This document shows, one piece after another, positions 17,294-25,924 of a stretch of 64,000 nucleotides of DNA; position 1 is the stretch's first letter, and each line of letters starts with the position of its first letter. The translations under genes and the position numbers were made by a program. This DNA comes from Rhizobium sullae (GTDB lineage: Bacteria > Pseudomonadota > Alphaproteobacteria > Rhizobiales > Rhizobiaceae), in assembly GCF_025200715.1 (NCBI RefSeq), contig NZ_CP104143.1, positions 2,356,001 through 2,420,000 on the forward strand, given 5' to 3'. Below the pieces are notes generated by a model, which was given only the letters and a program-made list of their open reading frames with translations, did no database searches and was not told where the DNA came from.

Positions 17294-18436
17294 ATGGCCA
17301 CTCCTCTCACCATCGCCGACCTTAAGAAACTCGCCCAGCGCCGAGTGCCGAAAATGTTCTTCGACTATGCGGATTCGGGCGCCTGGACAGAGTCGACCTA
17401 TCAGGCGAACGAGAGCGATTTCACCAAGATCAAGCTGCGCCAGCGGGTGCTCGTAGACATGACGAACCGCACGCTGGAGACGACGATGGTCGGCCAGAAG
17501 GTCTCGATGCCGGTGGCGCTCGCGCCGACGGGTCTTACCGGTATGCAGCATGCCGACGGCGAGATGCTGGCGGCCCGTGCAGCGGAAGAAGCCGGCGTTC
17601 CCTTCACGCTCTCGACGATGAGCATCTGCTCGATCGAGGATGTCGCCTCGGTGACGACGCGACCCTTCTGGTTCCAGCTCTATGTGATGAAGGACAAGGA
17701 CTTCGTCATGAACCTGATCAACCGCGCCAAGGCGGCAAAGTGCTCGGCACTGGTTCTGACGGCCGACCTGCAGATCCTCGGCCAGCGGCATAAAGACCTG
17801 CGCAACGGCCTCTCCGCTCCGCCGAAATTCACGCCGAAGCATATCTGGCAGATGGCGACTCGCCCCTTCTGGTGCCTCGACATGCTCAAGACCAAGCACC
17901 GTACCTTCGGCAACATCGTCGGCCACGCCAAGAATGTCTCCGACCTCTCCTCGCTGTCCTCCTGGACAGCTGAGCAGTTTGATCCGCAGCTTTCCTGGGC
18001 CGATGTCGCCTGGATCAAGGAAAAATGGGGCGGCCCGCTCATCATCAAGGGCATTCTCGATGTCGAGGACGCGAAGGCGGCAGCCGAGACGGGCGCCGAC
18101 GCGATCGTCGTCTCTAACCATGGCGGCCGCCAGCTGGACGGCGCTCCCTCTTCGATTAGCATGCTCCCGCAGATCGTCGATGCCGTCGGCCACAAGATCG
18201 AGATCCATCTCGACGGCGGCATCCGCTCCGGCCAGGACGTGCTGAAGGCCGTGGCGCTTGGCGCCAAAGGCACCTATATCGGCCGCCCTTTCCTCTACGG
18301 CCTCGGCGCCATGGGCAAGGAAGGCGTGACACTGGCGCTCGGCATCCTCCGCAAGGAGATGGACATCACCATGGCACTCTGCGGCAAGCGCGACATCAAC
18401 GACGTCAATTCGTCGATCATCGCCGGACGGCAGTAG
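17294..18436 (+). CDS. lldD: FMN-dependent alpha-hydroxy-acid (L-lactate) dehydrogenase
   Basis: About 380 residues of the FMN hydroxy-acid oxidase family. The active-site regions are visible: FDYADSGAWTE near residue 24, APTGLTGMQHADGE near 78, then QLYVMKDK, IIKGILDVEDA, SNHGGRQLDG (catalytic His) and HLDGGIRSGQDVLKA (FMN phosphate). It probably oxidises L-lactate to pyruvate with electrons going to quinone. ATG at 17294 is used; GTG at 17279 is a possible longer start and neither has a strong ribosome site. No lactate permease or regulator is adjacent, so lactate specificity is family-based. Confidence 0.85.
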   Translation: MATPLTIADLKKLAQRRVPKMFFDYADSGAWTESTYQANESDFTKIKLRQRVLVDMTNRTLETTMVGQKVSMPVALAPTGLTGMQHADGEMLAARAAEEAGVPFTLSTMSICSIEDVASVTTRPFWFQLYVMKDKDFVMNLINRAKAAKCSALVLTADLQILGQRHKDLRNGLSAPPKFTPKHIWQMATRPFWCLDMLKTKHRTFGNIVGHAKNVSDLSSLSSWTAEQFDPQLSWADVAWIKEKWGGPLIIKGILDVEDAKAAAETGADAIVVSNHGGRQLDGAPSSISMLPQIVDAVGHKIEIHLDGGIRSGQDVLKAVALGAKGTYIGRPFLYGLGAMGKEGVTLALGILRKEMDITMALCGKRDINDVNSSIIAGRQ

Positions 18437-18481
18437 CAGCACCGTTTACGAGATACACATAAGTGTGTATAATCGCTCTTC

Positions 18482-18670
18482 ATGAAGAGTGCAGACGTCA
18501 TCGCGTTGCTGAAAAAGGATGGCTGGTTCGAGGTTGCCCGTAAGGGCAGCCATATGCAGCTGAAACACCCTACAAGATCCGACCGCGTGACCGTTCCCCA
18601 TCCAAGGCGCGACGTTCCGATTGGCACTCTTAAGAGCATCGAAAAGCAATCCGGTCTCAGCCTGAGGTGA
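18482..18670 (+). CDS. hicA: HicA toxin
   Basis: 62 residues with the HicA double-stranded-RNA-binding-like fold: MKSADVIALLKKDGWFEV, then KGSHMQLKHP with the catalytic His, then VTVPHPRRDVPIGTLKSI. HicA is an mRNA interferase that arrests growth when not bound by HicB. The stop overlaps the ribosome site of hicB, so the two are co-translated, with toxin first as usual for hicAB. The gene is intact. Confidence 0.92.
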   Translation: MKSADVIALLKKDGWFEVARKGSHMQLKHPTRSDRVTVPHPRRDVPIGTLKSIEKQSGLSLR

Positions 18671-18672
18671 TT

Positions 18673-19077
18673 ATGCGCAACTATATCGGACTGATCCATA
18701 AGGAAAGCGACAGTGACTATGGCGTGTCTTTCCCTGATTTTCCAGGCGTCGTGACCGCAGGGAAAAGCCTGGACGAGGCGCGGAGAATGGCAGAGGAAGC
18801 CTTGGCATTCCATGTCGAAGGCATGGCTGAAGATGGCGAAGCCATTCCCGAACCATCCAGCCTTGAAAGCATCATGGCGGATCCGGAAAACGGCGACGGC
18901 GTTGCAATTCTCGTGAGCCTCAAAACGCCAGCCCGCAAGGCGATTCGTATCAACATCACCCTTCCGGAAGACGTACTTGAACGCGTGGATGCATTTGCCG
19001 CGGCGCAGGGATTGTCCCGTTCCGGCTTTCTCGCGCGAGCGGCGAAACATGAAATCGATCGCGGCGAAGCAGCTTAA
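18673..19077 (+). CDS. hicB: HicB antitoxin
   Basis: 134 residues. The N-terminal partial RNase-H-like HicB domain has YIGLIHKESDSDYGVSFPDF and PGVVTAGKSLDEA and blocks HicA. The C-terminal ribbon-helix-helix segment (IRINITLPEDVLERVDAFA, LSRSGFLARAA) binds the operator. ATG at 18673 is preferred to GTG at 18667 because GAGGTG lies 4-5 nt upstream. It ends overlapping the stop of the convergent phosphoesterase gene by 4 nt. Confidence 0.92.
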   Translation: MRNYIGLIHKESDSDYGVSFPDFPGVVTAGKSLDEARRMAEEALAFHVEGMAEDGEAIPEPSSLESIMADPENGDGVAILVSLKTPARKAIRINITLPEDVLERVDAFAAAQGLSRSGFLARAAKHEIDRGEAA

Positions 19078-19820
19078 AACGGCGGCATTCTTCCCGTTGC
19101 CAGCGCGGCCGCCCAATCCGGGCGGCCGTTTGCTTTTGCAAGCGTCGACATCGCCATGTGATCGTAGGGGACGTTGCGGAAATAGGGCGTCCAGCCGGAC
19201 GCGGATTTCTCCAGAATGGCGTAGCTTGCCATCGGATGGCCGGTCTCAACCTTGTGCGGATAAGGCTTTTCATCGTTGTAAGCCGGGCAGCCGACGCTGC
19301 CGGGATTGACGATGAGACGACCGTGCGAAAGGCGGACGGCGCGGGGGATGTGCGTATGGCCGCAAAGGATCAGCGGAAAGTCGATGCCTTCCGCGAGCGC
19401 CTCGATCTCCTCCTGCGGCTTCAGAAACACATGGCCCTCGGGCGCCACGGATTCCAGCCAGTACAGGTTGTCATCGCCAGGCGTGGCGTGGCAAAGATAG
19501 GCTTCTTCTTGATAGACCAGCTTGGTCGGCAGCGATCGCAGCCAGTCGAGATGATGCGGCAAAAGCTGCTCGTGGGCTACCTTATCTGACGCATGCATGG
19601 CTTCGGGTTTCTGCTCGATCAGGTAGCGGTCGTGATTGCCGCGGACCGTCGGCAGAGCGAACGGGATGAGCAGGTCGGCGGTCTTGCCAGCTCCCAGCGG
19701 ACCGCTGAAGCAATCGCCGAGATCAACGATGTCCGAAATGCCCTGCGCGCGGATATCCGCAAGGACCGCCGCCAGCGCCGGATGATTGCCGTGGATATCC
19801 GCGATAGCCGCAAACTGCAT
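19074..19820 (-). CDS. Calcineurin-like metallophosphoesterase
   Basis: 248 residues with the metal-ligand set of the binuclear metallophosphoesterases: AIADIHGNHPAL (D-x-H), DLGDCFSGP (GD), TVRGNHDRYL (GNHD), LCHATPGDDN and LCGHTHIPRAV (GHTH). It resembles YfcE/MJ0936-type phosphodiesterases and diadenosine-tetraphosphatase relatives. The substrate is unknown. It lies 3 nt downstream of uraH on the same strand, so it may be transcribed with the ureide operon, but nothing in the protein points to purine breakdown. Confidence 0.85.
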   Translation of the reverse strand: MQFAAIADIHGNHPALAAVLADIRAQGISDIVDLGDCFSGPLGAGKTADLLIPFALPTVRGNHDRYLIEQKPEAMHASDKVAHEQLLPHHLDWLRSLPTKLVYQEEAYLCHATPGDDNLYWLESVAPEGHVFLKPQEEIEALAEGIDFPLILCGHTHIPRAVRLSHGRLIVNPGSVGCPAYNDEKPYPHKVETGHPMASYAILEKSASGWTPYFRNVPYDHMAMSTLAKANGRPDWAAALATGRMPPF

Positions 19821-19823
19821 CGC

Positions 19824-20180
19824 CTAGCTCCCGCGATAGGTGGAATAGCCGTAGGGCGAGATCAGCAGCGGCACGTGGTAATGCGCAGCAGTATCCGCAA
19901 TGCCGAAGCGGATCGGCACGAGATCGAGAAAGGCCGGATGCGGCAACGGCGTGCCCGAAGCACGCAGATAGTCGCCCGCATGAAACAGCAGTTCGTAGGT
20001 TCCGGCCTGAAAACTTTCGCCGGAGAGGATCGGCCCGCCGTCCACGCGTCCGTCCGAATTGGTTTCGACCGTCTTGATGTGATGGCGAATATCGCCATCC
20101 AGGCGAAACAGGTCGATCCTCAGCCCTTGGGCGGGCTTGCCGGAGGCCGTGTCGAGAACATGGGTCGTCAGTCCGGTCAT
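19824..20180 (-). CDS. uraH: 5-Hydroxyisourate hydrolase (transthyretin-like)
   Basis: 118 residues, all family signatures present: N-terminal [14 protein letters not shown] with the active-site His, the central Arg region and the C-terminal [18 protein letters not shown] with the diagnostic YRGS end. It hydrolyses the PuuD product 5-hydroxyisourate to OHCU. Its start overlaps the allA stop by 4 nt, so it is translationally coupled in the ureide operon. Confidence 0.95.
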   Translation of the reverse strand: MTGLTTHVLDTASGKPAQGLRIDLFRLDGDIRHHIKTVETNSDGRVDGGPILSGESFQAGTYELLFHAGDYLRASGTPLPHPAFLDLVPIRFGIADTAAHYHVPLLISPYGYSTYRGS

Positions 20181-20677
20181 AGGGCTGGCTCGCTGATGAT
20201 GTATGGCGTTTCGAAGAAATGTTCTTCCAGATTATCTCCGGGTCCATCCCTGTCGACAACCAGAAAATCGCTCGGTTGCCCGAGCACCAACAACGGGTGA
20301 TGCCAGACGTTGCGCCGGTAGTTCACGCCCTGGCCGCCCCGCGCGAGAAACACCTGCGGCCTGCCGGGCTTTCCGTCCTGATCTTCCGAAACCGCCACCA
20401 GAAACGGCCGGCCGGAAAGCGGCGAGAAGCTCTGGCTGCCGAACGGATGCCGCTCCATCATGCCGATCTCGTAAGGAAAGCTGCGCGGCTGGCCGCGAAA
20501 GAGATTGATGACGACGCGCGCGCCCTCGCCAGCCGCTTCTGCCGTCGCCAGCGCATGGAAACGTTCGGTCGTGCCGCTGTTGATATAGCGCATGGTCGAC
20601 GGATCGGCCTCGATGACGTCACCGAACGGCACGAAGGTAGTTTTGGTGAGGGGCTGGATGTCGAGAAGGTCCGTCAA
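20177..20677 (-). CDS. allA: Ureidoglycolate lyase
   Basis: 166-residue cupin-fold enzyme that splits ureidoglycolate into glyoxylate and urea, the last step here. Recognisable segments are FGDVIEADP, the [11 protein letters not shown] region, [28 protein letters not shown] and [14 protein letters not shown], which carries conserved His residues. It lies 3 nt after hepT on the same strand and overlaps uraH by 4 nt, so it is expressed in one run with the toxin-antitoxin pair. Confidence 0.93.
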   Translation of the reverse strand: MTDLLDIQPLTKTTFVPFGDVIEADPSTMRYINSGTTERFHALATAEAAGEGARVVINLFRGQPRSFPYEIGMMERHPFGSQSFSPLSGRPFLVAVSEDQDGKPGRPQVFLARGGQGVNYRRNVWHHPLLVLGQPSDFLVVDRDGPGDNLEEHFFETPYIISEPAL

Positions 20678-20680
20678 AAG

Positions 20681-21043
20681 TCATTCACCTTGGGCGTGCC
20701 AGTGACGCAATCCATGCAATTGATCGAGAAGATCGGGAATGGCTGTTTGCGCAGTATCCCAAACGGCGTCTAGGTTCATGCTCATGTAGCCATGAGCGAT
20801 ACGGTTTCTCATTCCGCGCATTTTTTGCCAAGGCACGTTGGAAAATTCCGCTGCAAACTCGGGATATTCCTCCATGATGCGCGAGGTTGCATCACCAATC
20901 ATCAGGAGGTTCATTCCAACTGCGCGCTGTCTGACAAGGTCCTTCAGAAATTCATCCTTGCTCATGTCCTTGACGAAATCGACGGTTTCGAATGCGACCT
21001 GCTGCATCTCGTCGAGATAGGTTCGAAGCCGATCGATACTCAT
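20681..21043 (-). CDS. hepT: HEPN-domain toxin (HepT-like, DUF86)
   Basis: 120-residue all-helical HEPN protein with the RX4HXY ribonuclease motif at R79-H84-Y86 (RNRIAHGY). HepT toxins cleave RNA and are silenced by their MNT partner, in studied cases by AMP addition to the Tyr of this motif. The ATG overlaps the mntA stop by 4 nt. The pair sits between alc and allA, so its transcription is probably tied to purine breakdown. The motif is intact. Confidence 0.9.
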   Translation of the reverse strand: MSIDRLRTYLDEMQQVAFETVDFVKDMSKDEFLKDLVRQRAVGMNLLMIGDATSRIMEEYPEFAAEFSNVPWQKMRGMRNRIAHGYMSMNLDAVWDTAQTAIPDLLDQLHGLRHWHAQGE

Positions 21044-21333
21044 ACAGGCTTGGCTTCCTGCAGGACCCGGCTGCGGACACGTTCGGGAAAATCACCTGGC
21101 GTCAGAACGTGGATTTCCGTCCCGGACATCAGCGTCTGCAATTCCTCCAGCAACCCGCCGAGATCGAATAGCGTCGTCCCCGGCAGCGCATCGACAAGAA
21201 TATCGAGATCGCTGTCCGGCCTGTCCTCACCGCGAGCGACGGACCCGAAGACACGCGGGTTCGCCGCGTTGAAGCGCCTTGTCGCGTCGCGGATCGCCTG
21301 CCTGTTCTTTTCCAACACTTCCGACGGCTTCAT
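21040..21333 (-). CDS. mntA: MNT-domain nucleotidyltransferase antitoxin
   Basis: 97-residue minimal nucleotidyltransferase with the signature G30-S31 followed by D42 and D44 (FGSVARGEDRPDSDLDILVD), the metal-binding active site needed for AMP transfer. In HepT/MntA systems this enzyme modifies and inactivates the HEPN toxin. ATG at 21333 is chosen: AGGAG lies about 10 nt upstream and the domain begins there; a longer start at 21375 adds unrelated residues. It follows alc by 57 nt. Confidence 0.9.
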   Translation of the reverse strand: MKPSEVLEKNRQAIRDATRRFNAANPRVFGSVARGEDRPDSDLDILVDALPGTTLFDLGGLLEELQTLMSGTEIHVLTPGDFPERVRSRVLQEAKPV

Positions 21334-21390
21334 CGAGGCATCACTCCTGATGCCTTGAATATAGGCGAGCCGCAATAAAGAAGAAAGAAC

Positions 21391-22413
21391 TCACCCCTTC
21401 ACCCCGAAAAGCCTCAGACGCATGATGCCGCCGTCCGGATGCATCGCGATGCGCACATGCGTCACCGGCCCGACGTCGGCGATGGAGTCCGGGCCATATT
21501 CGTGGATGTGGTCCATCTGCAGTTTGGTGCGCGGCAGGATCGGCCTCCAGTTTTCCGAAGCCGCAATGTCCGCCTCGCTGAGCATATCGCCAAGATCGGG
21601 CAGATAGGCGCCGAGAAGCTCACACGTGTCGGGAAAATTGCCCTTGAAGAAGGCAGTGTCTACGATCACGCGCTTGATCCTGCCCGGATGGCCAAGCCGG
21701 ATCACCGCCCAGTCGTGGCCAGGCCCGCGCCGCCGTTTGGTTTCCCAACCGTCGCCCATGTTGATGCCGCGACCGGGGCCAAGCATCTTGTCCGGGTGGC
21801 CGTAATGCGCGTCCGACCAGCCAAGCGACTTCGCGCCGTTGAAGATATAGGCAAGGTCGACTTCTTCATTCGCCTCGACTTTCGACCAGTCGAAATAAGC
21901 CGAACCATAAACGCGCAACCGGGCAACGCCGCCATCGGGATAGATATGCAGGCGCAGATGCGTCCAGATCTTTTCCTTGTCGGCGTTTTCGAAGACGTGA
22001 TGAGCGCTCGGCCCCAGCGGCGACTTCGTGAGGATTTCGGTCCAGATGGTCGCCTCGGTCGGATCGCCGCCCTCGACGAAGGCAGCCTCGATCGAACAAT
22101 GCGGCGGATAGTTGCCGGTGAAGTAGCTGGTATCGACATCGAAGCCGAAAATGCGGCCGGGCATCGCGAGCTTGACGATCGCCCAGTCGTGGCCGGGCAC
22201 GCGCTTGCGGCGGCTTTCCCAGCCGTCCATGTATTTGCCGTTGTCGTCGTAAAGATCCGGATCGAAGCTCGCCGGCACATCCTGCAGCATGCGCTCCAGC
22301 GGCGCGAAGAACTCGTCCGTCGCATAAAGGCCCTTGGCGCCGAGGCGTGCGGAAGCAAGGTTGATCGCGCCGTTCGCGAAGGACGGCAGGCTCGCATTGG
22401 TATTCTCAGTCAT
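21391..22413 (-). CDS. alc: Allantoicase
   Basis: 340 residues with the two jelly-roll repeats of allantoicase. The repeated block MDGWESRRKRVPGHDWAIVKL near residue 62 recurs as MGDGWETKRRRGPGHDWAVIRL near residue 220, showing the internal duplication. It hydrolyses allantoate to ureidoglycolate and urea. Start and the uraD stop are directly adjacent with no gap. It sits fully in frame in the ureide operon. Confidence 0.94.
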   Translation of the reverse strand: MTENTNASLPSFANGAINLASARLGAKGLYATDEFFAPLERMLQDVPASFDPDLYDDNGKYMDGWESRRKRVPGHDWAIVKLAMPGRIFGFDVDTSYFTGNYPPHCSIEAAFVEGGDPTEATIWTEILTKSPLGPSAHHVFENADKEKIWTHLRLHIYPDGGVARLRVYGSAYFDWSKVEANEEVDLAYIFNGAKSLGWSDAHYGHPDKMLGPGRGINMGDGWETKRRRGPGHDWAVIRLGHPGRIKRVIVDTAFFKGNFPDTCELLGAYLPDLGDMLSEADIAASENWRPILPRTKLQMDHIHEYGPDSIADVGPVTHVRIAMHPDGGIMRLRLFGVKG

Positions 22414-22911
22414 TCACTTCTCCGGAAGCATGGATGTCAGGCGCAAAAGCGCAATCTTTTCGACCTCAGCGGCGGCGGTCGCAAACTCCTCGTCGCGGCT
22501 GTTACCGATGCGTTTCTCGAAAGCCGCGAGGATACCGTCCTTGTTCAGCCCTTTCACCGCGATGATGAAGGGAAAGCCGAACTTTTCGGTATATGTCTTG
22601 TTGAGTTCGGTAAAGCGGGCGTGCTCTTCGGCGCTCAGCCGGTCGAGACCGGCGCTTGCCTGCTCCTTCTTGCTGTCTTCCGTCAGTTCGCCGGCGATGG
22701 CCAGGCGTCCGGCAAGATCGGGATGGGCGCGAAGCACGCCAAGACGCTCTTCTTCGCTTGCGGCGCGGAAGACAGCGACCAATGGAATGTGCACTTTGTC
22801 CACAGTCAACTCATCGCCGATGAAACCATCGTCATAGGCGCGCTCGGCAATGAAGGGCGAATGCTCGAAGACGCCCCCGAAGCGCGACACGAATTCATCC
22901 CGCCGGATCAT
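22414..22911 (-). CDS. uraD: OHCU decarboxylase
   Basis: 165 residues. Converts 2-oxo-4-hydroxy-4-carboxy-5-ureidoimidazoline to S-allantoin. Family hallmarks are FEHSPFIAERAYDDG (with the conserved Glu-His-Ser-Pro), LRAHPDLAGRLA (HPDLA) and FGFPFIIAVKG. ATG at 22911 shares one base with the puuE stop (TGATG); a start at 22977 would extend into puuE with unrelated residues. Typical length. Confidence 0.94.
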   Translation of the reverse strand: MIRRDEFVSRFGGVFEHSPFIAERAYDDGFIGDELTVDKVHIPLVAVFRAASEEERLGVLRAHPDLAGRLAIAGELTEDSKKEQASAGLDRLSAEEHARFTELNKTYTEKFGFPFIIAVKGLNKDGILAAFEKRIGNSRDEEFATAAAEVEKIALLRLTSMLPEK

Positions 22912-23834
22912 CAGATCACGTCCTGCTTGTGGTTCTTGTGCCAATGCTCGGCGATCTCGATGCGGCGGGGAATCCACACCTTGTCGTGCTGCAGCACATA
23001 TTCGATGAAACGCTTAAGCGCCGCCGCACGGCCGGGACGCCCGACAAGGCGGCAATGCAGGCCGACCGACATCATCTTCGGGCTGCCGGCCCGGCCCTCG
23101 TCGTAGAGCGAATCGAAGGCATCCTTGAGATAGGTGAAGAACTGATCGCCGGAATTGAAGCCCTGCGGCGTCGCAAAGCGCATGTCGTTCGTTTCGAGCG
23201 TATACGGAATGATAAGGAACGGCTTGCCGTCGACACCCTTCACCCAATAGGGAAGATCATCGGCGTAGGAATCTGACGAATAAAGGAACCCGCCCTCCTC
23301 CTGCACCAAGCGCAGCGTATTGTCCGAGGGTTTGCCCTGATACATGCCGTAGGGACGCTCGCCGGTAAGCTCGGTATGAAGGCGCACGGCTTCGAGAATG
23401 TGCTTACGCTCGAGGTCTTCCGGAAAATCCTTGTACTCCAGCCAGCGGTAGCCATGGCTGGCGATTTCCCAGCCGGCTTCCTTCATCGCTGCGACAGCCT
23501 CCGGATTGCGGGCCATCGCAAGCGTCACGCCGTAGACGGTCGCCTGAACCTTGAGCTCGGTGAACATACGCCAGAGCCGCCAGAACCCGGCGCGCGAGCC
23601 GTATTCGTAGATCGATTCCATGTTCAGATTGCGCTGGCCTGGCCAAGGTGCTGCTCCGACAATTTCCGACAGCAGGTTCTCGGACGCCGCATCGCCATCG
23701 AGGATCGAGCTCTCACCGCCCTCTTCGTAGTTGATGACGAACTGCACGGCGAGCCGGGCCTCGTCCGGCCATTTCGGATCAGGCGTATTGCGGCCGTAGC
23801 CGATGAGATCGCGCGGATAGGTATCGGATGCCAT
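22911..23834 (-). CDS. puuE: Allantoinase of the PuuE (polysaccharide-deacetylase) type
   Basis: 307 residues of the metal-independent allantoinase related to chitin deacetylases. Signatures: RDLIGYGRNTPDPKWP at the N-terminus, FVINYEEGGESS near residue 33, GWEIASHGYRWLEY near 122, and SVGLHCRLVGRPGR near 260. It opens the allantoin ring to allantoate. ATG at 23834 has GAAGGTGA 5 nt upstream; the longer in-frame start at 23936 is not PuuE-like. First gene of the minus-strand ureide operon; the 115-bp gap before azlD probably holds its promoter. Confidence 0.94.
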   Translation of the reverse strand: MASDTYPRDLIGYGRNTPDPKWPDEARLAVQFVINYEEGGESSILDGDAASENLLSEIVGAAPWPGQRNLNMESIYEYGSRAGFWRLWRMFTELKVQATVYGVTLAMARNPEAVAAMKEAGWEIASHGYRWLEYKDFPEDLERKHILEAVRLHTELTGERPYGMYQGKPSDNTLRLVQEEGGFLYSSDSYADDLPYWVKGVDGKPFLIIPYTLETNDMRFATPQGFNSGDQFFTYLKDAFDSLYDEGRAGSPKMMSVGLHCRLVGRPGRAAALKRFIEYVLQHDKVWIPRRIEIAEHWHKNHKQDVI

Positions 23835-23949
23835 CAAATCACCTTCTGAAGGATACGCGAAACGGTAGCACCCGGAGACGGAATGTCGAGACGGAAATGC
23901 GAAACTGACTTTCGCCGCTACGGCACAAGTCACCACCTCTGCTGCCGAA

Positions 23950-24252
23950 TCAGATGCCTACAGCCCGCAACAGCGCGACGCAGAAGACACCAAGCACGAC
24001 GGAAACGAGCATCGACAGACGGAGTGCGGCAACGGCTGTGACCGCGCAGGCGATCGTTTCCGCGATACCGGTGGCAAAGGCGGTCGGCGCAACGACCGCC
24101 ATCAAAACCGCAGGTGGTATGGATTCGATCGCGTTGCGGCGGCTTCCCTCCAGGGATACATGCCGCGCGAGCAGAAGGCCGCTCAGGCGCGTGAGAACGG
24201 TCGCGACCGCCATGGCGACGATTGCGAGAAGAGTGGAGAAATCGACCGTCAT
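23950..24252 (-). CDS. azlD: AzlD-family transporter small subunit
   Basis: 100 residues forming about four membrane helices (LLAIVAMAVATVLTRLSGLLLA, IPPAVLMAVVAPTAFATGIA and others), the AzlD family. With AzlC it forms an inner-membrane exporter of branched-chain amino acids or analogues. It overlaps azlC by 4 nt as usual. The substrate is not deducible; the AraC gene upstream is a likely controller. Confidence 0.9.
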   Translation of the reverse strand: MTVDFSTLLAIVAMAVATVLTRLSGLLLARHVSLEGSRRNAIESIPPAVLMAVVAPTAFATGIAETIACAVTAVAALRLSMLVSVVLGVFCVALLRAVGI

Positions 24253-24953
24253 TGCGTTACCTCCACACGCCGGCTGCCGCTGGCGACTGCCGCAAGCAGG
24301 CCGGCAACGGCACCGGCTGCGATATACCAGACGCCGGGCACGAAATGCTGGGTCGCCACCGCGGCCGCACCGCTTGCGAGCAGCACAGCACCGGTTTCCG
24401 GTCCCTTCCAGAAGCCCATGACCAGCACGATGAAGACGGCCGGAAAGGCGAAATCCAGTCCGAGCGCCGCGGGATCACCCAGGAAAGCGCCGAGCGTCGC
24501 ACCCGCAAGGCTCGAAAGCACCCAGGCAAGATAGAAAGGTGCCGCAAGCCCCGCGAACCAGGCTGGTGTAAGCCGCGCAAGGCCGGCACGGAATTCCGCC
24601 ATCGCCCAGATCTCGTCGGCAAGAAACAGGCATGCGAAATAGCGCTTGCGTCCGCCAAAGGCCTGCATCTTGGTGCCGAGCGAGGCACTCATCAGCACGT
24701 GCCGGATATTGACGAGCAGCGCTGCAAAACCGGCGCTCGTCCACGAGGCCGGATGCATCCAGATATCCATCGCCACGAACTGCGATCCGCCGGCAAAGAC
24801 CAGCGCGCTCATCAGCGCCGTCTCCACCGGAGAAAGCCCTTTGGTGGCTGCAACCGCGCCGAAGACGACGCCGATCGGTATGACGGCAGCGATCAGCGGC
24901 GAAATGGCCCGCATGCCCCCCAGAAACTCCGCCCATTTTCCATTCCCGTTCAC
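24249..24953 (-). CDS. azlC: AzlC-family transporter large subunit
   Basis: 234 residues with the AzlC signature: a G-rich first helix (SPLIAAVIPIGVVFGAVAA), FAGGSQFVAMDIW near residue 54, and ALLVNIRHVLMSASLG near 80. Partner of AzlD in branched-chain amino acid efflux. It lies 66 bp downstream of the AraC-type regulator on the same strand, so regulator and exporter probably form one operon. Confidence 0.92.
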   Translation of the reverse strand: MNGNGKWAEFLGGMRAISPLIAAVIPIGVVFGAVAATKGLSPVETALMSALVFAGGSQFVAMDIWMHPASWTSAGFAALLVNIRHVLMSASLGTKMQAFGGRKRYFACLFLADEIWAMAEFRAGLARLTPAWFAGLAAPFYLAWVLSSLAGATLGAFLGDPAALGLDFAFPAVFIVLVMGFWKGPETGAVLLASGAAAVATQHFVPGVWYIAAGAVAGLLAAVASGSRRVEVTQ

Positions 24954-25019
24954 AATAGGATCTCCGATTTGCTGGGAGGTCTTAGAATGGAGATGAATGG
25001 CCGTCTTGAACGAAAGTGA

Positions 25020-25877
25020 TTACCGCGCGCGGTATTGGCCGGGCGTCACTCCCGTGCGCGCCTTGAAATGCCGGCTGAAATGCGCCTGGTCGGCGAAGCC
25101 GCATTCGAGCGCAATCTCGGCCGGCTGTCCGCCGGCCTGCAGCTTGCGCCGGGCAACGCGAATGCGGATATCGGTGAGGAAGGCGTGCGGCGTGATGTGG
25201 AATTCCTTGCGGAACGCGCGGATCAGGTGCGCGCGGCTGAGGTCCGCCACCGCGGCGAGCTCTTCAAGCCCGACATCGGAAACGTAGTTTTCCATCAGGT
25301 AGTCGCGGGCGCGCTGCACGGCGGATCGCTCCCGCGTATCGACCGGCACGATGATCGAACTGCCGTGATGCCGGAACATGGCCTCGAGCACGAGGAACAT
25401 GCCCTGGCTGGTTTCCAGCGCGCCGACGCCCGATTCCAGCGCGCGATGAGCATCGTGAAAAGCATCGGCGAGCAGCGGATCGTGAAGGATCTGCTTGCCG
25501 AAGGCAGGCGTACCGCCGAAGGCGCGGCCGGTGACGTCCTCCAGGATTTCACGGAAGAGCGACATGTCCGGATAAATCATCCGGTAGCGATAGCCGCCCT
25601 CCACAGGCGCGCCGTCATGGATTTCGCCGGGATTGATCAGGTAGAGATCGCCAGGCCCTGAGCTTTCGCGTGTGCCCCTGATGGTCGCGATCTGGCTGCC
25701 GCTTTCGATGGCGCCGATGCTGAAGGTCTCATGGGCGTGCGGTGCAAACTCATGCGTGAGGAACGTCGCGCTCAGGCACTCCATGCCGCCGAAACGGCTG
25801 TCACGCCAGAATCGCGTCGTCTCCGCTCGCGACAGCGGCATGGCCCCGGTCGCCTGTTCCTGGGAGATGTTGTCCAT
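25020..25877 (-). CDS. AraC-family regulator with cupin-type sensor domain
   Basis: 285 residues. The N-terminal AraC-binding cupin has HEFAPHAHETFSIGAIESG near residue 40 and LYLINPGEIHDG near 78. The two helix-turn-helix motifs near residues 195-285 show VGLEELAAVADLSRAHLIRAF and PAEIALECGFADQAHFSRHF. Start ATG 25877 (GGGTG just upstream) is chosen over GTG 25904. As in other AraC-AzlCD operons, it probably senses the exported amino acid and activates azlCD. Confidence 0.88.
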   Translation of the reverse strand: MDNISQEQATGAMPLSRAETTRFWRDSRFGGMECLSATFLTHEFAPHAHETFSIGAIESGSQIATIRGTRESSGPGDLYLINPGEIHDGAPVEGGYRYRMIYPDMSLFREILEDVTGRAFGGTPAFGKQILHDPLLADAFHDAHRALESGVGALETSQGMFLVLEAMFRHHGSSIIVPVDTRERSAVQRARDYLMENYVSDVGLEELAAVADLSRAHLIRAFRKEFHITPHAFLTDIRIRVARRKLQAGGQPAEIALECGFADQAHFSRHFKARTGVTPGQYRAR

Positions 25878-25924
25878 CACCCGAATATAGCATCTTCGGG
25901 CCACCCGTTCTTGAACAAAAGTGA

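Noticed and set aside
21439..23106. A 555-codon plus-strand frame antisense to alc, uraD and puuE
   Set aside because: Covers three genes with clear family motifs on the other strand and has none itself.
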